From Streptomyces chartreusis (GTDB lineage: Bacteria > Actinomycetota > Actinomycetes > Streptomycetales > Streptomycetaceae): a DNA stretch of 64,000 nt. Within the stretch, counting starts at the first letter, position 1; every line of letters begins with the position of its first letter. A program made the position numbers and the translations under genes. This document shows, piece after piece, positions 25,207 to 32,867 of the stretch. Location of the stretch: contig NZ_CP023689.1 of NCBI RefSeq assembly GCF_008704715.1, forward strand, positions 4,216,001 through 4,280,000. Reading direction: 5' to 3'. The notes under the pieces were generated by a model that made no database searches, had not been told where the DNA came from, and was given only the letters and a program-made list of their open reading frames with translations.

Positions 25207-26235
25207 ATGCATACGTACCGAGGGAAGTCGGCGGCCTGTCTCATCTGCGTGTTCGCACTGGCCGTCACGGGGTGCTCCGCGGGCTCCGGCGGCACGGCGG
25301 ACGCGGCGGCTCCGACGCCGTCGCGGGCCGGGGCGTCAACCTCCGGGAGCGCCGCGTCGGGTACGTCGTACGCGCCCTACGTCAGCGCCACCGAGGCCTC
25401 CGCCAACGACTCCGCCGGCTCCCCGGCGACGTACAACCTGGCCTTCGTCATCGCGGACGGCAGCGACTGCACGCCGAAGTGGAACGGCACCACCGCCCTC
25501 TCCGACGCGGCCGTGAAGTCCCGTGTCTCCAAGCTGACTCAGGGCGGCGCCTCGGTCCGCGTCTCCTTCGGCGGGGCCTCCGGCCAGGAACTGGCGGCGA
25601 GTTGCGACAGCGCCTCCGAGCTGGCGCGGGCGTACGGGACGGCGCTGGACGCGGCGGGTTCCGCGCAGGCCGACTTCGACGTCGAGGGCGAGCAGTTGGC
25701 CGACTCCGACTCGGTGGACCTGCGGTCGGAGGCGATCGCGCTGCTCCAGAAGGAGCGCGCCGACCTGGAGGTCTCCTTCACGCTGCCGGTGATGCCGTCC
25801 GGGCTGGACGACGACAGCGTGGCGCTGCTGGAGTCCGCGAACGAGCACGACGTCCAGGTGTCCACCGTGAACATCATGACGATGAATTACGGCGAGTCGT
25901 ACGACGGTGGCATGGGGGACTACGCTCTCGTGTCCGCGAAGGCCACGCATTCCCAGCTGAAGAAGATTTTCGGTACGTCGGACGCGACCGCGTGGAAGGC
26001 GATGGCGTTGACGTCGATGCTCGGTACGAATGACGTCGACAACGAGACGTTCACGCTCGACGACGCGGCGCAGGTACGGGAGTTCGCCGACGAAAAGGGG
26101 ATCGGCTGGGTGTCCATGTGGGCGACGTTCCGGGATCAGCAGTGTGCCGACGGATCGTCCTCGGATGACGCTCTGACGAATTGCAGTGGGGTGGATCAGG
26201 AGGAAGGGGCGTTCGCGGAGGCGTTTTCGGGATGA
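25207..26235 (+). CDS. GH18-like (chitinase-fold) lipoprotein
   Basis: 342 aa. The lipoprotein signal ends at Cys23 (FALAVTGCSAG); a Ser/Ala/Thr-rich spacer runs to ~62. The rest matches a compact GH18 barrel: SVRVSFGGASGQELA (126-140), the catalytic strand ADFDVEGE with Asp166, Asp168 and Glu170 in D-x-D-x-E spacing, VNIMTMNYGES and the C-terminal GWVSMWATFRDQ. The acid/base Glu is present, so activity on a beta-1,4 GlcNAc polymer is possible. It lacks chitin-binding modules and is shorter than typical secreted chitinases. It is divergent from the glycan-synthesis genes, so it might trim the polymer they make; that is inference. Confidence 0.75.
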   Translation: MHTYRGKSAACLICVFALAVTGCSAGSGGTADAAAPTPSRAGASTSGSAASGTSYAPYVSATEASANDSAGSPATYNLAFVIADGSDCTPKWNGTTALSDAAVKSRVSKLTQGGASVRVSFGGASGQELAASCDSASELARAYGTALDAAGSAQADFDVEGEQLADSDSVDLRSEAIALLQKERADLEVSFTLPVMPSGLDDDSVALLESANEHDVQVSTVNIMTMNYGESYDGGMGDYALVSAKATHSQLKKIFGTSDATAWKAMALTSMLGTNDVDNETFTLDDAAQVREFADEKGIGWVSMWATFRDQQCADGSSSDDALTNCSGVDQEEGAFAEAFSG

Positions 26236-26253
26236 GCGGGACCTGAAAGCCCT

Positions 26254-26859
26254 TCAGTGCCGCCGGTACACCAACCGGCCGTCCACCACCGTCGCCACAC
26301 AAGTGCCCGCCCCCCGCTCCGCGAGCTCCGCCTCGTCCCGTACGTCGAAGAAGGCGAACCGCGCCGCCGAGTCGGGCTCCCTCGGCTCGGCGAACTCCAC
26401 CGGGAGCCCGGAGGCGTACGGGTCGAGGGCCGGCGTTCCGCCCGGGCTGCCGATCCTTCCCATGACCGCAAGCCCCGAGCGGTGCACGGCGTCGCGGACC
26501 GCGCGGTTGGTCAGTGTCTCGCAGGCCGCGCGGACCGTGCCGTGGGCCAGCATCCGCTGCACCCCGCGCCGGGCGCTCGCGCCCCAGCGGGCGTCGTCCA
26601 TGGCGAGGGCCGCCAGCGCGTCGCCGGTCAGCGGCTCGGTGCCCAGCTCGTCGGCCTCGCGCGGATCGGGGTGGTACGCCTGCTCCAGCAGCTCGTTGCC
26701 GTGGAGGTTGATCAGGCCGGGCGTGAGGATGCCCGGCCACTGCCGCACCCGGGCCCCCGGATGCGCGGCGACCAGGTCCTCCAACAGCCCGGCGCCGGCG
26801 ATCCACGCGCCCTTGACGGCGAGCGCCCGCCCCCTGGAGTCCGCGTGGATCGTCAGCAC
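26254..26859 (-). CDS. Truncated amidohydrolase-like (imidazolonepropionase-like) protein linked to mqnC
   Basis: 201 aa. The start of the domain resembles metal-dependent amidohydrolases: an N-terminal beta segment, then WPGILTPGLINLHGNELLEQ (41-60), where a functional enzyme has P-G-x-I-D-x-H-x-H. Here the second metal His is Asn (H53-G-N55) and the barrel that should supply further ligands is largely absent; a C-terminal beta segment (ATVVDGRLVYRR) closes the protein. It is therefore probably a non-catalytic or shortened relative. GTG start 7 bases after the mqnC stop, so it is co-transcribed with it. Aminofutalosine deaminase of the same pathway is a full-length amidohydrolase; whether this protein substitutes for or assists it is unknown. 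Confidence 0.65.
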   Translation of the reverse strand: MLTIHADSRGRALAVKGAWIAGAGLLEDLVAAHPGARVRQWPGILTPGLINLHGNELLEQAYHPDPREADELGTEPLTGDALAALAMDDARWGASARRGVQRMLAHGTVRAACETLTNRAVRDAVHRSGLAVMGRIGSPGGTPALDPYASGLPVEFAEPREPDSAARFAFFDVRDEAELAERGAGTCVATVVDGRLVYRRH

Positions 26860-26866
26860 GAGTACG

Positions 26867-28066
26867 TCAGTTGGAGGCGAGGATCTTCAGCTCGGGGTGA
26901 GCCGTGCCGCCGGCGATCGCGGTGGACGAGATGTGCGACATGACCCGCTCGTCGACCGGGTCGTTCGCCGGGTCGTCGTGCACGACGAGGTGCTCGTACG
27001 TCGTGGCGCGCTGCGCCGGCACGCGGCCCGCCTTGCGGATGAGGTCGATGATCTCCATCCGGTTGGAGCGGTGCTTGGCGCCGGCGGAGGAGACGACGTT
27101 CTCCTCCAGCATGATCGAGCCGAGGTCGTCCGCGCCGTAGTGCAGCGACAGCTGGCCGACCTCCTTGCCGGTGGTCAGCCAGGAGCCCTGGATGTGGGCG
27201 ATGTTGTCCATGAAGAGGCGCGCGATGGCGATCATCCGCAGGTACTCGAAGAGCGTGGCCTGCGTGCGGCCCTTCAGGTGGTTGTTCTCGGGCTGGTAGG
27301 TGTACGGGATGAAGGCCCTGAAGCCGCCCGTGCGGTCCTGGACCTCGCGGATCATCCGCAGGTGCTCGATGCGCTCGGCGTTGGTCTCGCCCGTGCCCAT
27401 CAGCATCGTCGACGTCGACTCCACGCCCAGCCCGTGCGCGATCTCCATGATCTCCAGCCAGCGCTCGCCGCTCTCCTTCAGCGGCGCGATGGCCTTGCGC
27501 GGCCGCGCGGGCAGCAGTTCGGCGCCGGCGCCCGCGAAGGAGTCGAGTCCGGCCTCGTGGATCCGGGTGATGGCCTCCTCGACCGACACACCGGAGATCC
27601 GGGCCATGTGCTCGACCTCGCTCGCCCCCAGGCTGTGGATGACGAGCTGCGGGAAGTCCTTCTTGATGGCCGCGAAGTGCTTCTCGTAGTACTCCACGCC
27701 GAAGTCCGGGTGGTGGCCGCCCTGGAACATGATCTGGGTGCCGCCGAGTTCGACGGTCTCGGCGCAGCGCCGCAGGATGTCGTCCAGGTCGCGGGTCCAG
27801 CCCTTGGCGGTGTCCTTGGGGGCGGCGTAGAACGCGCAGAACTTGCACGCCGTGACGCACACGTTCGTGTAGTTGATGTTGCGCTCGATGATGTACGTCG
27901 CGATGTGCTCGGTGCCCGCGTACCGGCGGCGGCGTACGGCGTCGGCGGCGGCGCCCAGCGCGTGCAGCGGGGCGTCGCGGTACAGGTCCAGCGCCTCGTC
28001 GGGTGTGATGCGCCCACCCGCGGCGGCACGGTCGAGGACGGACTGAAGGTCGGCCTTCTCGGTCAC
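26867..28066 (-). CDS. mqnC: Cyclic dehypoxanthine futalosine synthase (radical SAM)
   Basis: 399 aa radical SAM enzyme that cyclises dehypoxanthine futalosine to the naphthoquinone precursor in the futalosine pathway. The cluster motif is Cys70-x3-Cys74-x2-Cys77 in YTNVCVTACKFCAFYA. TQIMFQGGHHPDFGVEYYE, SFAGAGAELLPARPRKAI and ESTSTMLMGTGETNAERI are MqnC-type. The start is GTG at 28066 (VTEKADLQSVLDRAAAGGRI) with GAAAGGGA upstream; an in-frame start at 28105 would add 13 residues that are not family-like. It precedes the truncated amidohydrolase-like gene. MqnA and MqnE, acting upstream, are also in this window, but MqnB and MqnD are not. Confidence 0.93.
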   Translation of the reverse strand: MTEKADLQSVLDRAAAGGRITPDEALDLYRDAPLHALGAAADAVRRRRYAGTEHIATYIIERNINYTNVCVTACKFCAFYAAPKDTAKGWTRDLDDILRRCAETVELGGTQIMFQGGHHPDFGVEYYEKHFAAIKKDFPQLVIHSLGASEVEHMARISGVSVEEAITRIHEAGLDSFAGAGAELLPARPRKAIAPLKESGERWLEIMEIAHGLGVESTSTMLMGTGETNAERIEHLRMIREVQDRTGGFRAFIPYTYQPENNHLKGRTQATLFEYLRMIAIARLFMDNIAHIQGSWLTTGKEVGQLSLHYGADDLGSIMLEENVVSSAGAKHRSNRMEIIDLIRKAGRVPAQRATTYEHLVVHDDPANDPVDERVMSHISSTAIAGGTAHPELKILASN

Positions 28067-28158
28067 CGGGGCGTCCCTTTCGTCAAGGGTTGTGGACTGA
28101 TCCACCTTGTTGGCAGCGGACCGAACCAGCCTACGCCAGGCCGTTCACGGGACGGACG

Positions 28159-28890
28159 TCAGGCCGCGTAGGCCCCCATCAGCAGTCCCGCGAGGGCCCC
28201 GCCGAGCAGGAACGGCCCGAACGCGATCGCCGATCTGCGCCCGGCCCGCCGCAGCGCGACGAGCCCCCAGCCGTACAGCGCCCCGAACAGGAACCCGGCG
28301 AACGTACCGAGCATCACGGTCGGCCACCCGTACCAGCCGAGCGCCGCCCCCACTCCGAGCGCGAGCTTCACATCGCCGAACCCCATGCCGGCGGGGTTGA
28401 TCAGGTGCAGCGCGTAGTACCCGGCGCCCAGCGCGAGCGCGCCCCACACCGCGGTCGGCCAGTCGCCGGCGTGCTCGGGGACGAGGGCGACCAGGCCGAG
28501 CAGCCCGAGCGTGGCGCCGGCGAGGGAGAGCGTGAGCGGGTTCGGCAGCCGCCGTACCCGGAGGTCGACCACCGTGAGCAGCACGCCGACCGGTGCCAGC
28601 AGCAGCCAGACGCCCAGTTCGGGGCGGGTGCCGGTGGCGGCGGCGAGGGCGGCGCAGACCAGGGCGGTGGCGGTGCCGAGCGCGGCGGCGCCCGGGCCGT
28701 ACGAGGTGCCCGCCTCGCATCGCGTGCACCGGGCCCGGCCGAGCCACCCCGGTATCGGATGCCCGCCGGGGCAGTGCTCCCGCCACCCCTCCTCGTCCGG
28801 CGCGGAGAAGCGGTAGGCCGCCCGGGGCAGGAGGAGGCCCGCCGCCAGGCCCCAGAGCGCGGCGACGACGACCACGGCGAACACGCTCAC
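28159..28890 (-). CDS. Prepilin peptidase (A24 family), reduced N-terminus
   Basis: 243 aa aspartic membrane protease that would cleave type IV prepilin-like leader peptides. The two catalytic aspartates are present: Asp109 in VVDLRVRRLPN and Asp173 in GMGFGDVKLA (GxGD motif). About six or seven helices are visible. The cytoplasmic N-terminal zinc/methylase region is cut down to CPGGHPIPGWLGRARCTRCEAG, with only one CxxC. The gene lies 13 bases after the Ser/Thr kinase gene on the same strand. No pilin or tad assembly genes are in the window, so the substrates are encoded elsewhere. Confidence 0.85.
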   Translation of the reverse strand: MSVFAVVVVAALWGLAAGLLLPRAAYRFSAPDEEGWREHCPGGHPIPGWLGRARCTRCEAGTSYGPGAAALGTATALVCAALAAATGTRPELGVWLLLAPVGVLLTVVDLRVRRLPNPLTLSLAGATLGLLGLVALVPEHAGDWPTAVWGALALGAGYYALHLINPAGMGFGDVKLALGVGAALGWYGWPTVMLGTFAGFLFGALYGWGLVALRRAGRRSAIAFGPFLLGGALAGLLMGAYAA

Positions 28891-28903
28891 TCCCAGGGGC
28901 CCG

Positions 28904-30673
28904 TCACCGCTGGACCTTCGACAGGCGTGCCTCGGGATTGCCCTCGTCGTCGCTCTCCGACCGGTACACGAGGTCGTCGCCGGAGGGTGTGATCCGGACG
29001 GTGTGCGGGGTCGGGTTGCAGCCGCCGTGGTTCGACCTGCGGCCCACGGACGTCACGACGAGCTCCTTCGCCGAGGCCTTCTTCAGGGTCAGTACGTCGT
29101 TGCAGGCACCGCCGAGCAGGTCGGCCTGCCGGAGGGTGCCCACCTCGTCGCCGACGTCGGCCTTGTGCACGGTGAGCCGGAAGGTGCCGGCGGGCAGGGC
29201 GCCGTCCAGGACGGTGGCCTTGCCCTCCCAGGTACCGAGGTAGCGGTCCGGCACCGCGCTCCCGGCCGGGGCGTCGGACTCCTGGGGCGCCTGGGACGAC
29301 GCGGCTCCGGTGTCCCCGCTCGCGGAGTCCTTCTCCCCGCCGGGCAGCAGCTCGAACACGAACACCGACCCCACGGTCACGGCCGCCAGCGCACCCGCGA
29401 CGGCCAGCGCCACCGTGCAGCTCATCCGCCGCCCACGGCCGCCCTCCCCGGGCGTCGAGGACGCGGCGACGGACACGGCGAGCTTGCCGGGCCGGTGCTC
29501 GGAGCCGGGTACGGCGTCCTGCGGCGGCGGCGCGTCACGCGGTTCCGGTACGGCAGCGGGTGACGAGGGCGGGGCAACGGGCGGTGCGGACACCGGCGTG
29601 AAAGGCGTGGAAGGCATGGGCATGGGCATGGGCGTCGGCGTGGCGGGACCTCCCATAACCGGTGGCGGGCCGAACTCCCCCACCGTCGCCCGCCCGGCCG
29701 CCTCACCGCCGGCCGTCGTCTCCACGGCCCCGACCGAGGGCAGGTCGAATCGGACGGGCCCCGACGAGACGTCCTCCCCCGCCTCCAGATTGAGCAGCCG
29801 CACCGCACCGCGGCTGACCTGCTCCACCAGCGGCCCCGGCAGCCAGCCGCCCGCGACCAGGCGGGCCGCGCCCTGCGGAGCCAGCCGCCGGGCCACCTCA
29901 CCGGGTGCGGGCCGGGCGCCCGGGTCCTTCACCAGGCAGGCCGCCACCAGCTCCCGCAGCTCACCGTCCAGCGCGTCGAGTTCGGGCTCCTCGTGGACGA
30001 CCTTGTAGAGGAGTGCCGCCGACGAGTCCCCGGAGAACGGCGGCTCCCCGGTCGCCGCGTACGCCAGCACGGCACCCAGCGAGAAGACGTCCGCCGCTCC
30101 CGTGGCCCCCTTGCCGAGGATCTGCTCGGGCGACATGTAGCCCGGGGAGCCGATCGAGACGCCGGTCGACGTCAGGGACGCGGTGCCGTCCATGGCGCGG
30201 GCGATGCCGAAGTCGATGAGCAGGGGTCCGTCGAGGGTGAGCAGGACGTTCGACGGCTTCACGTCCCGGTGCACCAGGCCCAGTTCGTGCACCGCCGCCA
30301 GCGCCTCCGCGAGACCCGCGCCGAGCGCTCGTACCGAATGGGGCGGCAGCGCGCCCGAGTCCGCGACGGCGGACGTCAGCGAGGGACCCGCCGCGTACGC
30401 CGTGGCCACCCACGGCACCGGCGCCTCCGGATCGGCGTCCAGGACGGGTGCCGTCCACGCGCCGCCCACCCGGCGGGCCGCCTCCACCTCCCGGCGGAAG
30501 CGCGCGCGGAACTCCTCGTCGAGGGCGAAGTGGGGGTGCACGATCTTGACGGCGACCGTGCGGCCGCCCGCGCTGCGCCCCAGGTACACCCGCCCCATGC
30601 CGCCGGAACCGAGCCGGCCGAGCAGCCGGTACGGTCCGACGACCGTGGGCTCGTCAACTCCGAGCGGCTGCAT
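28904..30673 (-). CDS. Membrane serine/threonine protein kinase (PknB type)
   Basis: 589 aa. The kinase domain spans ~14-270: GSGGMG P-loop (22-27), Lys43 in AVKIV, HRDVKPSN (135-142), DFGIA (154-158) and GSPGYMSPEQ (175-184). A long Pro-rich juxtamembrane linker (PTPMPMPMPSTPFTP) follows, with one transmembrane helix at ~419-443, then an extracytoplasmic domain of ~145 residues with paired cysteines (LGGACNDVL ... HGGCNPTPH). It has no PASTA repeats, so its signal is not the usual muropeptide type. All active residues are present. It lies upstream of, and probably in operon with, the prepilin peptidase gene; mqnA follows from its own promoter on the other side. Confidence 0.9.
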   Translation of the reverse strand: MQPLGVDEPTVVGPYRLLGRLGSGGMGRVYLGRSAGGRTVAVKIVHPHFALDEEFRARFRREVEAARRVGGAWTAPVLDADPEAPVPWVATAYAAGPSLTSAVADSGALPPHSVRALGAGLAEALAAVHELGLVHRDVKPSNVLLTLDGPLLIDFGIARAMDGTASLTSTGVSIGSPGYMSPEQILGKGATGAADVFSLGAVLAYAATGEPPFSGDSSAALLYKVVHEEPELDALDGELRELVAACLVKDPGARPAPGEVARRLAPQGAARLVAGGWLPGPLVEQVSRGAVRLLNLEAGEDVSSGPVRFDLPSVGAVETTAGGEAAGRATVGEFGPPPVMGGPATPTPMPMPMPSTPFTPVSAPPVAPPSSPAAVPEPRDAPPPQDAVPGSEHRPGKLAVSVAASSTPGEGGRGRRMSCTVALAVAGALAAVTVGSVFVFELLPGGEKDSASGDTGAASSQAPQESDAPAGSAVPDRYLGTWEGKATVLDGALPAGTFRLTVHKADVGDEVGTLRQADLLGGACNDVLTLKKASAKELVVTSVGRRSNHGGCNPTPHTVRITPSGDDLVYRSESDDEGNPEARLSKVQR

Positions 30674-30733
30674 CCGCGTCCATCCCTCCCCCGTAGGAAC
30701 CGTCAGCAGATTAGTGCGGAATCACCGTGTGCT

Positions 30734-31582
30734 TTACGGCTGGAGCAGATCGACCTTCACATCCGCCGGGAATCCGGTGGTCGGCCCCACCCTTCGCGCG
30801 AACTCCGCGACCGCGGCCAGCTGCGGGCCGCCGAACCGGAAATCGAGGGTGGTGAAGTACCGCTCCAGGACCTGCTCGTCGAAGGCCTCCCAGCGGGCCG
30901 CCTGCTCGGCGACCTTGCTCACCTCTTCCAGGGAGAGGTTGCGGGAGTCGAGGAACGCCTCGTGGACCCGGCGGGTGATGACCGGTTCGCGCTCCAGATA
31001 GTCCCGGCGCGCCGCCCAGACGGCGAAGACGAAGGGCAGGCCGGTCCACTCCTTCCACAGCGCGCCGAGGTCGTGCACCTCGAGGCCGTAGCGCGGCCCG
31101 TCCAGCAGGTTCGCCCGCAGCGCGGCGTCCCCGATGAGTACGGCGGCCTCGGCCTCCTGCATCATCAGGCTGAGGTCGGGCGGGCAGGTGTAGTAGTCGG
31201 GCTGGACGCCGTAGCGCTCGGCGAGCAGCAGCTGGGCCAGCCGGACCGAGGTGCGCGAGGTCGAGCCGAGGGCGACGCGGGCGCCGTCCAGTTCGTCCAG
31301 CGGGACCTGCGAGACGATCACGCAGGACATCACCGGGCCGTCGCAGCCCACAGCGATGTCGGGGAAGGCGACCAGGTCGTCGGCGTTGCGCAGGAACTCG
31401 ACCAGGGTGATCGGGCCGATGTCGAGGTCTCCCCGCACGAGCCGCTCGCTCAGCTTCTCGGGGGTGTCCTTGGTGAGCTCGAAGTCGAGCAGGGTGCCCG
31501 TTCTCGCGAGCCCCCAGTAAAGGGGCAGGCAGTTCAGGAACTGGATGTGGCCTACGCGCGGCCGGGTGCGAGAATTGTCCAC
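30734..31582 (-). CDS. mqnA: Chorismate dehydratase (futalosine pathway, first step)
   Basis: 282 aa. MqnA converts chorismate to 3-enolpyruvylbenzoate. It has a periplasmic-binding-protein-like fold without cofactor: VGHIQFLNCLPLYWGL (10-25), the conserved GDLDIGPITLVEFLRN and VALGSTSRTSVRLAQLLL are MqnA signatures, and LIGDAALRAN and WKEWTGLPFVFAVWA complete the C-terminal lobe. GTG start (VDNSRTRPRVGH). Its upstream region is shared with the divergent cold-shock gene. It is not adjacent to mqnC or mqnE, which is normal for Streptomyces, where the pathway is dispersed. Confidence 0.93.
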   Translation of the reverse strand: MDNSRTRPRVGHIQFLNCLPLYWGLARTGTLLDFELTKDTPEKLSERLVRGDLDIGPITLVEFLRNADDLVAFPDIAVGCDGPVMSCVIVSQVPLDELDGARVALGSTSRTSVRLAQLLLAERYGVQPDYYTCPPDLSLMMQEAEAAVLIGDAALRANLLDGPRYGLEVHDLGALWKEWTGLPFVFAVWAARRDYLEREPVITRRVHEAFLDSRNLSLEEVSKVAEQAARWEAFDEQVLERYFTTLDFRFGGPQLAAVAEFARRVGPTTGFPADVKVDLLQP

Positions 31583-31938
31583 ATCGCGAGACTAGACCCC
31601 ATGAGGTAGCGTGCAGCCTTCAGGGTCGTGACACCCTCGTCACAACCTCCCTTCACCCGAGTGTCGGATTCGAACCGTCACCGTGTAGGCCTTCGGCCCG
31701 TCAACATGAAACGCGCCTTCAAACGTCCGAGTGACGTGATCTTGGCCTCTATTGCTTTCGGCTGCCTGCGTGCTAGGCTCGCCGCAAGTTGCAGTTTGGT
31801 TTCCCTTGCAGTACAGAGCCTGCGGAGCATGTAACCGCGGGCTCTCGTCGTTTTCAGACGTATGCAGTTGTGCGGGACTTTGTTTTCACACTTGCAGGGT
31901 TCTGGAGCAGGGCAACCCTTTGGGCCCAAGGAGGGCTT
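31583..31938. other. 356-bp divergent intergenic region, mqnA / cold-shock gene
   Basis: It holds no protein gene. Near mqnA there is a palindromic GTGAC-ACCCTC-GTCAC (31628-31643). At 31661-31698, read on the minus strand, lies a tRNA-like 3' fragment: a GGCC-GAA-GGCC hairpin followed by a T-arm-like GGTTCGAATCC with a one-mismatch stem; no matching 5' half was found. The right half contains a plus-strand promoter and the long untranslated leader of the cold-shock mRNA, which ends with AAGGAGGGCTT just before the ATG. Confidence 0.6.
31752..31779 (+). promoter_or_regulatory. Predicted vegetative promoter of the cold-shock gene
   Basis: TTGCTT (31752-31757) and TAGGCT (31774-31779) with a 16-base spacer resemble a HrdB-type promoter. 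This would give a 5' leader of roughly 150 bases before the ATG at 31939, a length typical for cold-shock genes whose leaders control translation by temperature-dependent folding. Confidence 0.45.
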
Positions 31939-32142
31939 ATGGCTACCGGAACCGTGAAGTGGTTCAACGCCGAAAAGGGCTTTGGCTTCATCGCCCAGGA
32001 AGGCGGCGGCCCCGACGTCTTCGTTCACTACTCCGCGATCAACGCGAGCGGCTTCCGTTCGCTGGAGGAGAACCAGCAGGTCTCCTTCGACGTGACCCAG
32101 GGCCCGAAGGGCCCGCAGGCGGAGAACGTCACCCCCGTCTGA
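31939..32142 (+). CDS. Cold-shock protein, CspA family
   Basis: 67 aa single OB-fold nucleic-acid-binding protein. RNP1 is KGFGFI (13-18) and RNP2 is VFVHY (27-31), both complete, with the typical start MATGTVKWFNAEKGFGF. A strong AAGGAGGG RBS lies directly upstream, preceded by a long leader. A strong hairpin terminator follows, so the gene is monocistronic. It acts as an RNA chaperone that prevents mRNA secondary structure. The longer in-frame reading upstream passes through the untranslated leader and was rejected. Confidence 0.95.
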   Translation: MATGTVKWFNAEKGFGFIAQEGGGPDVFVHYSAINASGFRSLEENQQVSFDVTQGPKGPQAENVTPV

Positions 32143-32195
32143 TCATTCGGTCTCGGAGCCTGGTGCTTTGATCCGGAACAGATAGCAGTACCCAA

Positions 32196-32226
32196 GGAGC
32201 CCCGTGCCGCAAGGCGACGGGGCTCC
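32196..32226 (+). terminator. Strong Rho-independent terminator after cold-shock gene
   Basis: GGAGCCCCGT pairs perfectly with ACGGGGCTCC, with an inner GCC-GCAA-GGC extension capped by a GNRA loop and one bulged G. TGCCTTTTG follows the stem. It lies 54 bases past the csp stop and just beyond the end of the opposing XRE gene, so it can serve both. Confidence 0.85.
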
Positions 32227-32236
32227 TGCCTTTTGC

Positions 32237-32794
32237 TCAGATGTGCTGCATGACCAGCACGAACGTGGTTCCGGGCGCGAGCGCCCCGTAGGAGTGCGGC
32301 ACATCCCCCCGGTACGACATGTAGTCGCCGGGACCGAGCTCGGCCTCGTCGCCCCGGGGACCCGCCTTCACCCGGCCGGTGCTGACGATCAGATGCTCCA
32401 CGGTCCCCGGAATGTGCGGGTCCGACTCCCGGGGCGGGCCCGGCTCCGCGCTCAGGTGGTAGATGTCCCGGCGCGCGCCGGGCGGGCTCGCGGAGAGCAG
32501 CGTGGCCACGAAGTCCGCCCGCTCCGAGGCCACCGTGGGCCCTTCACCCGCACGGATCACCTGCACGGCCGGCGCCGGCGGCTCGACCAGCACGCTGAAC
32601 GGCACACCGAGCGCGACCCCCAGTGCCCACAGCGTCTCCACGCTGGGGTTTCCGCCGCCCGCCTCCAGCTGGGACAGCGTGGACTTCGCGATCCCGGCCC
32701 GCTTGGCCAGCTCCGACAGCGACAGCCCGGCCCGGGTGCGCTCGCGGCGCAGGGCGACGGCGATCCACGCGAGGGGCTCGCTCATCCGGTTCAC
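32237..32794 (-). CDS. XRE-family regulator with C-terminal cupin domain
   Basis: 185 aa. The helix-turn-helix spans ~12-66: LRRERTRAGLSLSELAKRAG then IAKSTLSQLEAGGGNPSVET. The C-terminal cupin (about 100-183) shows VEHLIVSTGRVKAGPRGDEA, LGPGDYMSYRGDVPHSYGAL and a final beta strand, a small-molecule sensor fold. GTG start at 32794 (VNRMSEPLAW); ATG three codons on is equally possible. It is divergent from azlCD with ~75 bp between, suggesting it controls those exporter genes in response to an amino acid, as related XRE-cupin regulators do. Confidence 0.85.
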   Translation of the reverse strand: MNRMSEPLAWIAVALRRERTRAGLSLSELAKRAGIAKSTLSQLEAGGGNPSVETLWALGVALGVPFSVLVEPPAPAVQVIRAGEGPTVASERADFVATLLSASPPGARRDIYHLSAEPGPPRESDPHIPGTVEHLIVSTGRVKAGPRGDEAELGPGDYMSYRGDVPHSYGALAPGTTFVLVMQHI

Positions 32795-32823
32795 TTCCCG
32801 TCGTTCGCTCTACAGGTACGTTC

Positions 32824-32839
32824 GTTCGGCTTGACGAAC
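32824..32839. promoter_or_regulatory. Candidate operator between XRE-cupin regulator and azlC
   Basis: GTTCG-GCTTGA-CGAAC is a perfect 5-bp inverted repeat. The element CGTTCG recurs at 32802, 32823 and 32870 in this 75-bp gap, so several regulator contacts are possible. The XRE-cupin protein is the obvious candidate to bind it. Confidence 0.4.
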
Positions 32840-32867
32840 AGCCGATCGCTTGTTCATTCTGGGAAAC

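Noticed and set aside
31655..31700. A functional tRNA gene
   Set aside because: No 5' acceptor or D-arm partner exists and the T-stem has a mismatch; at most a fragment.
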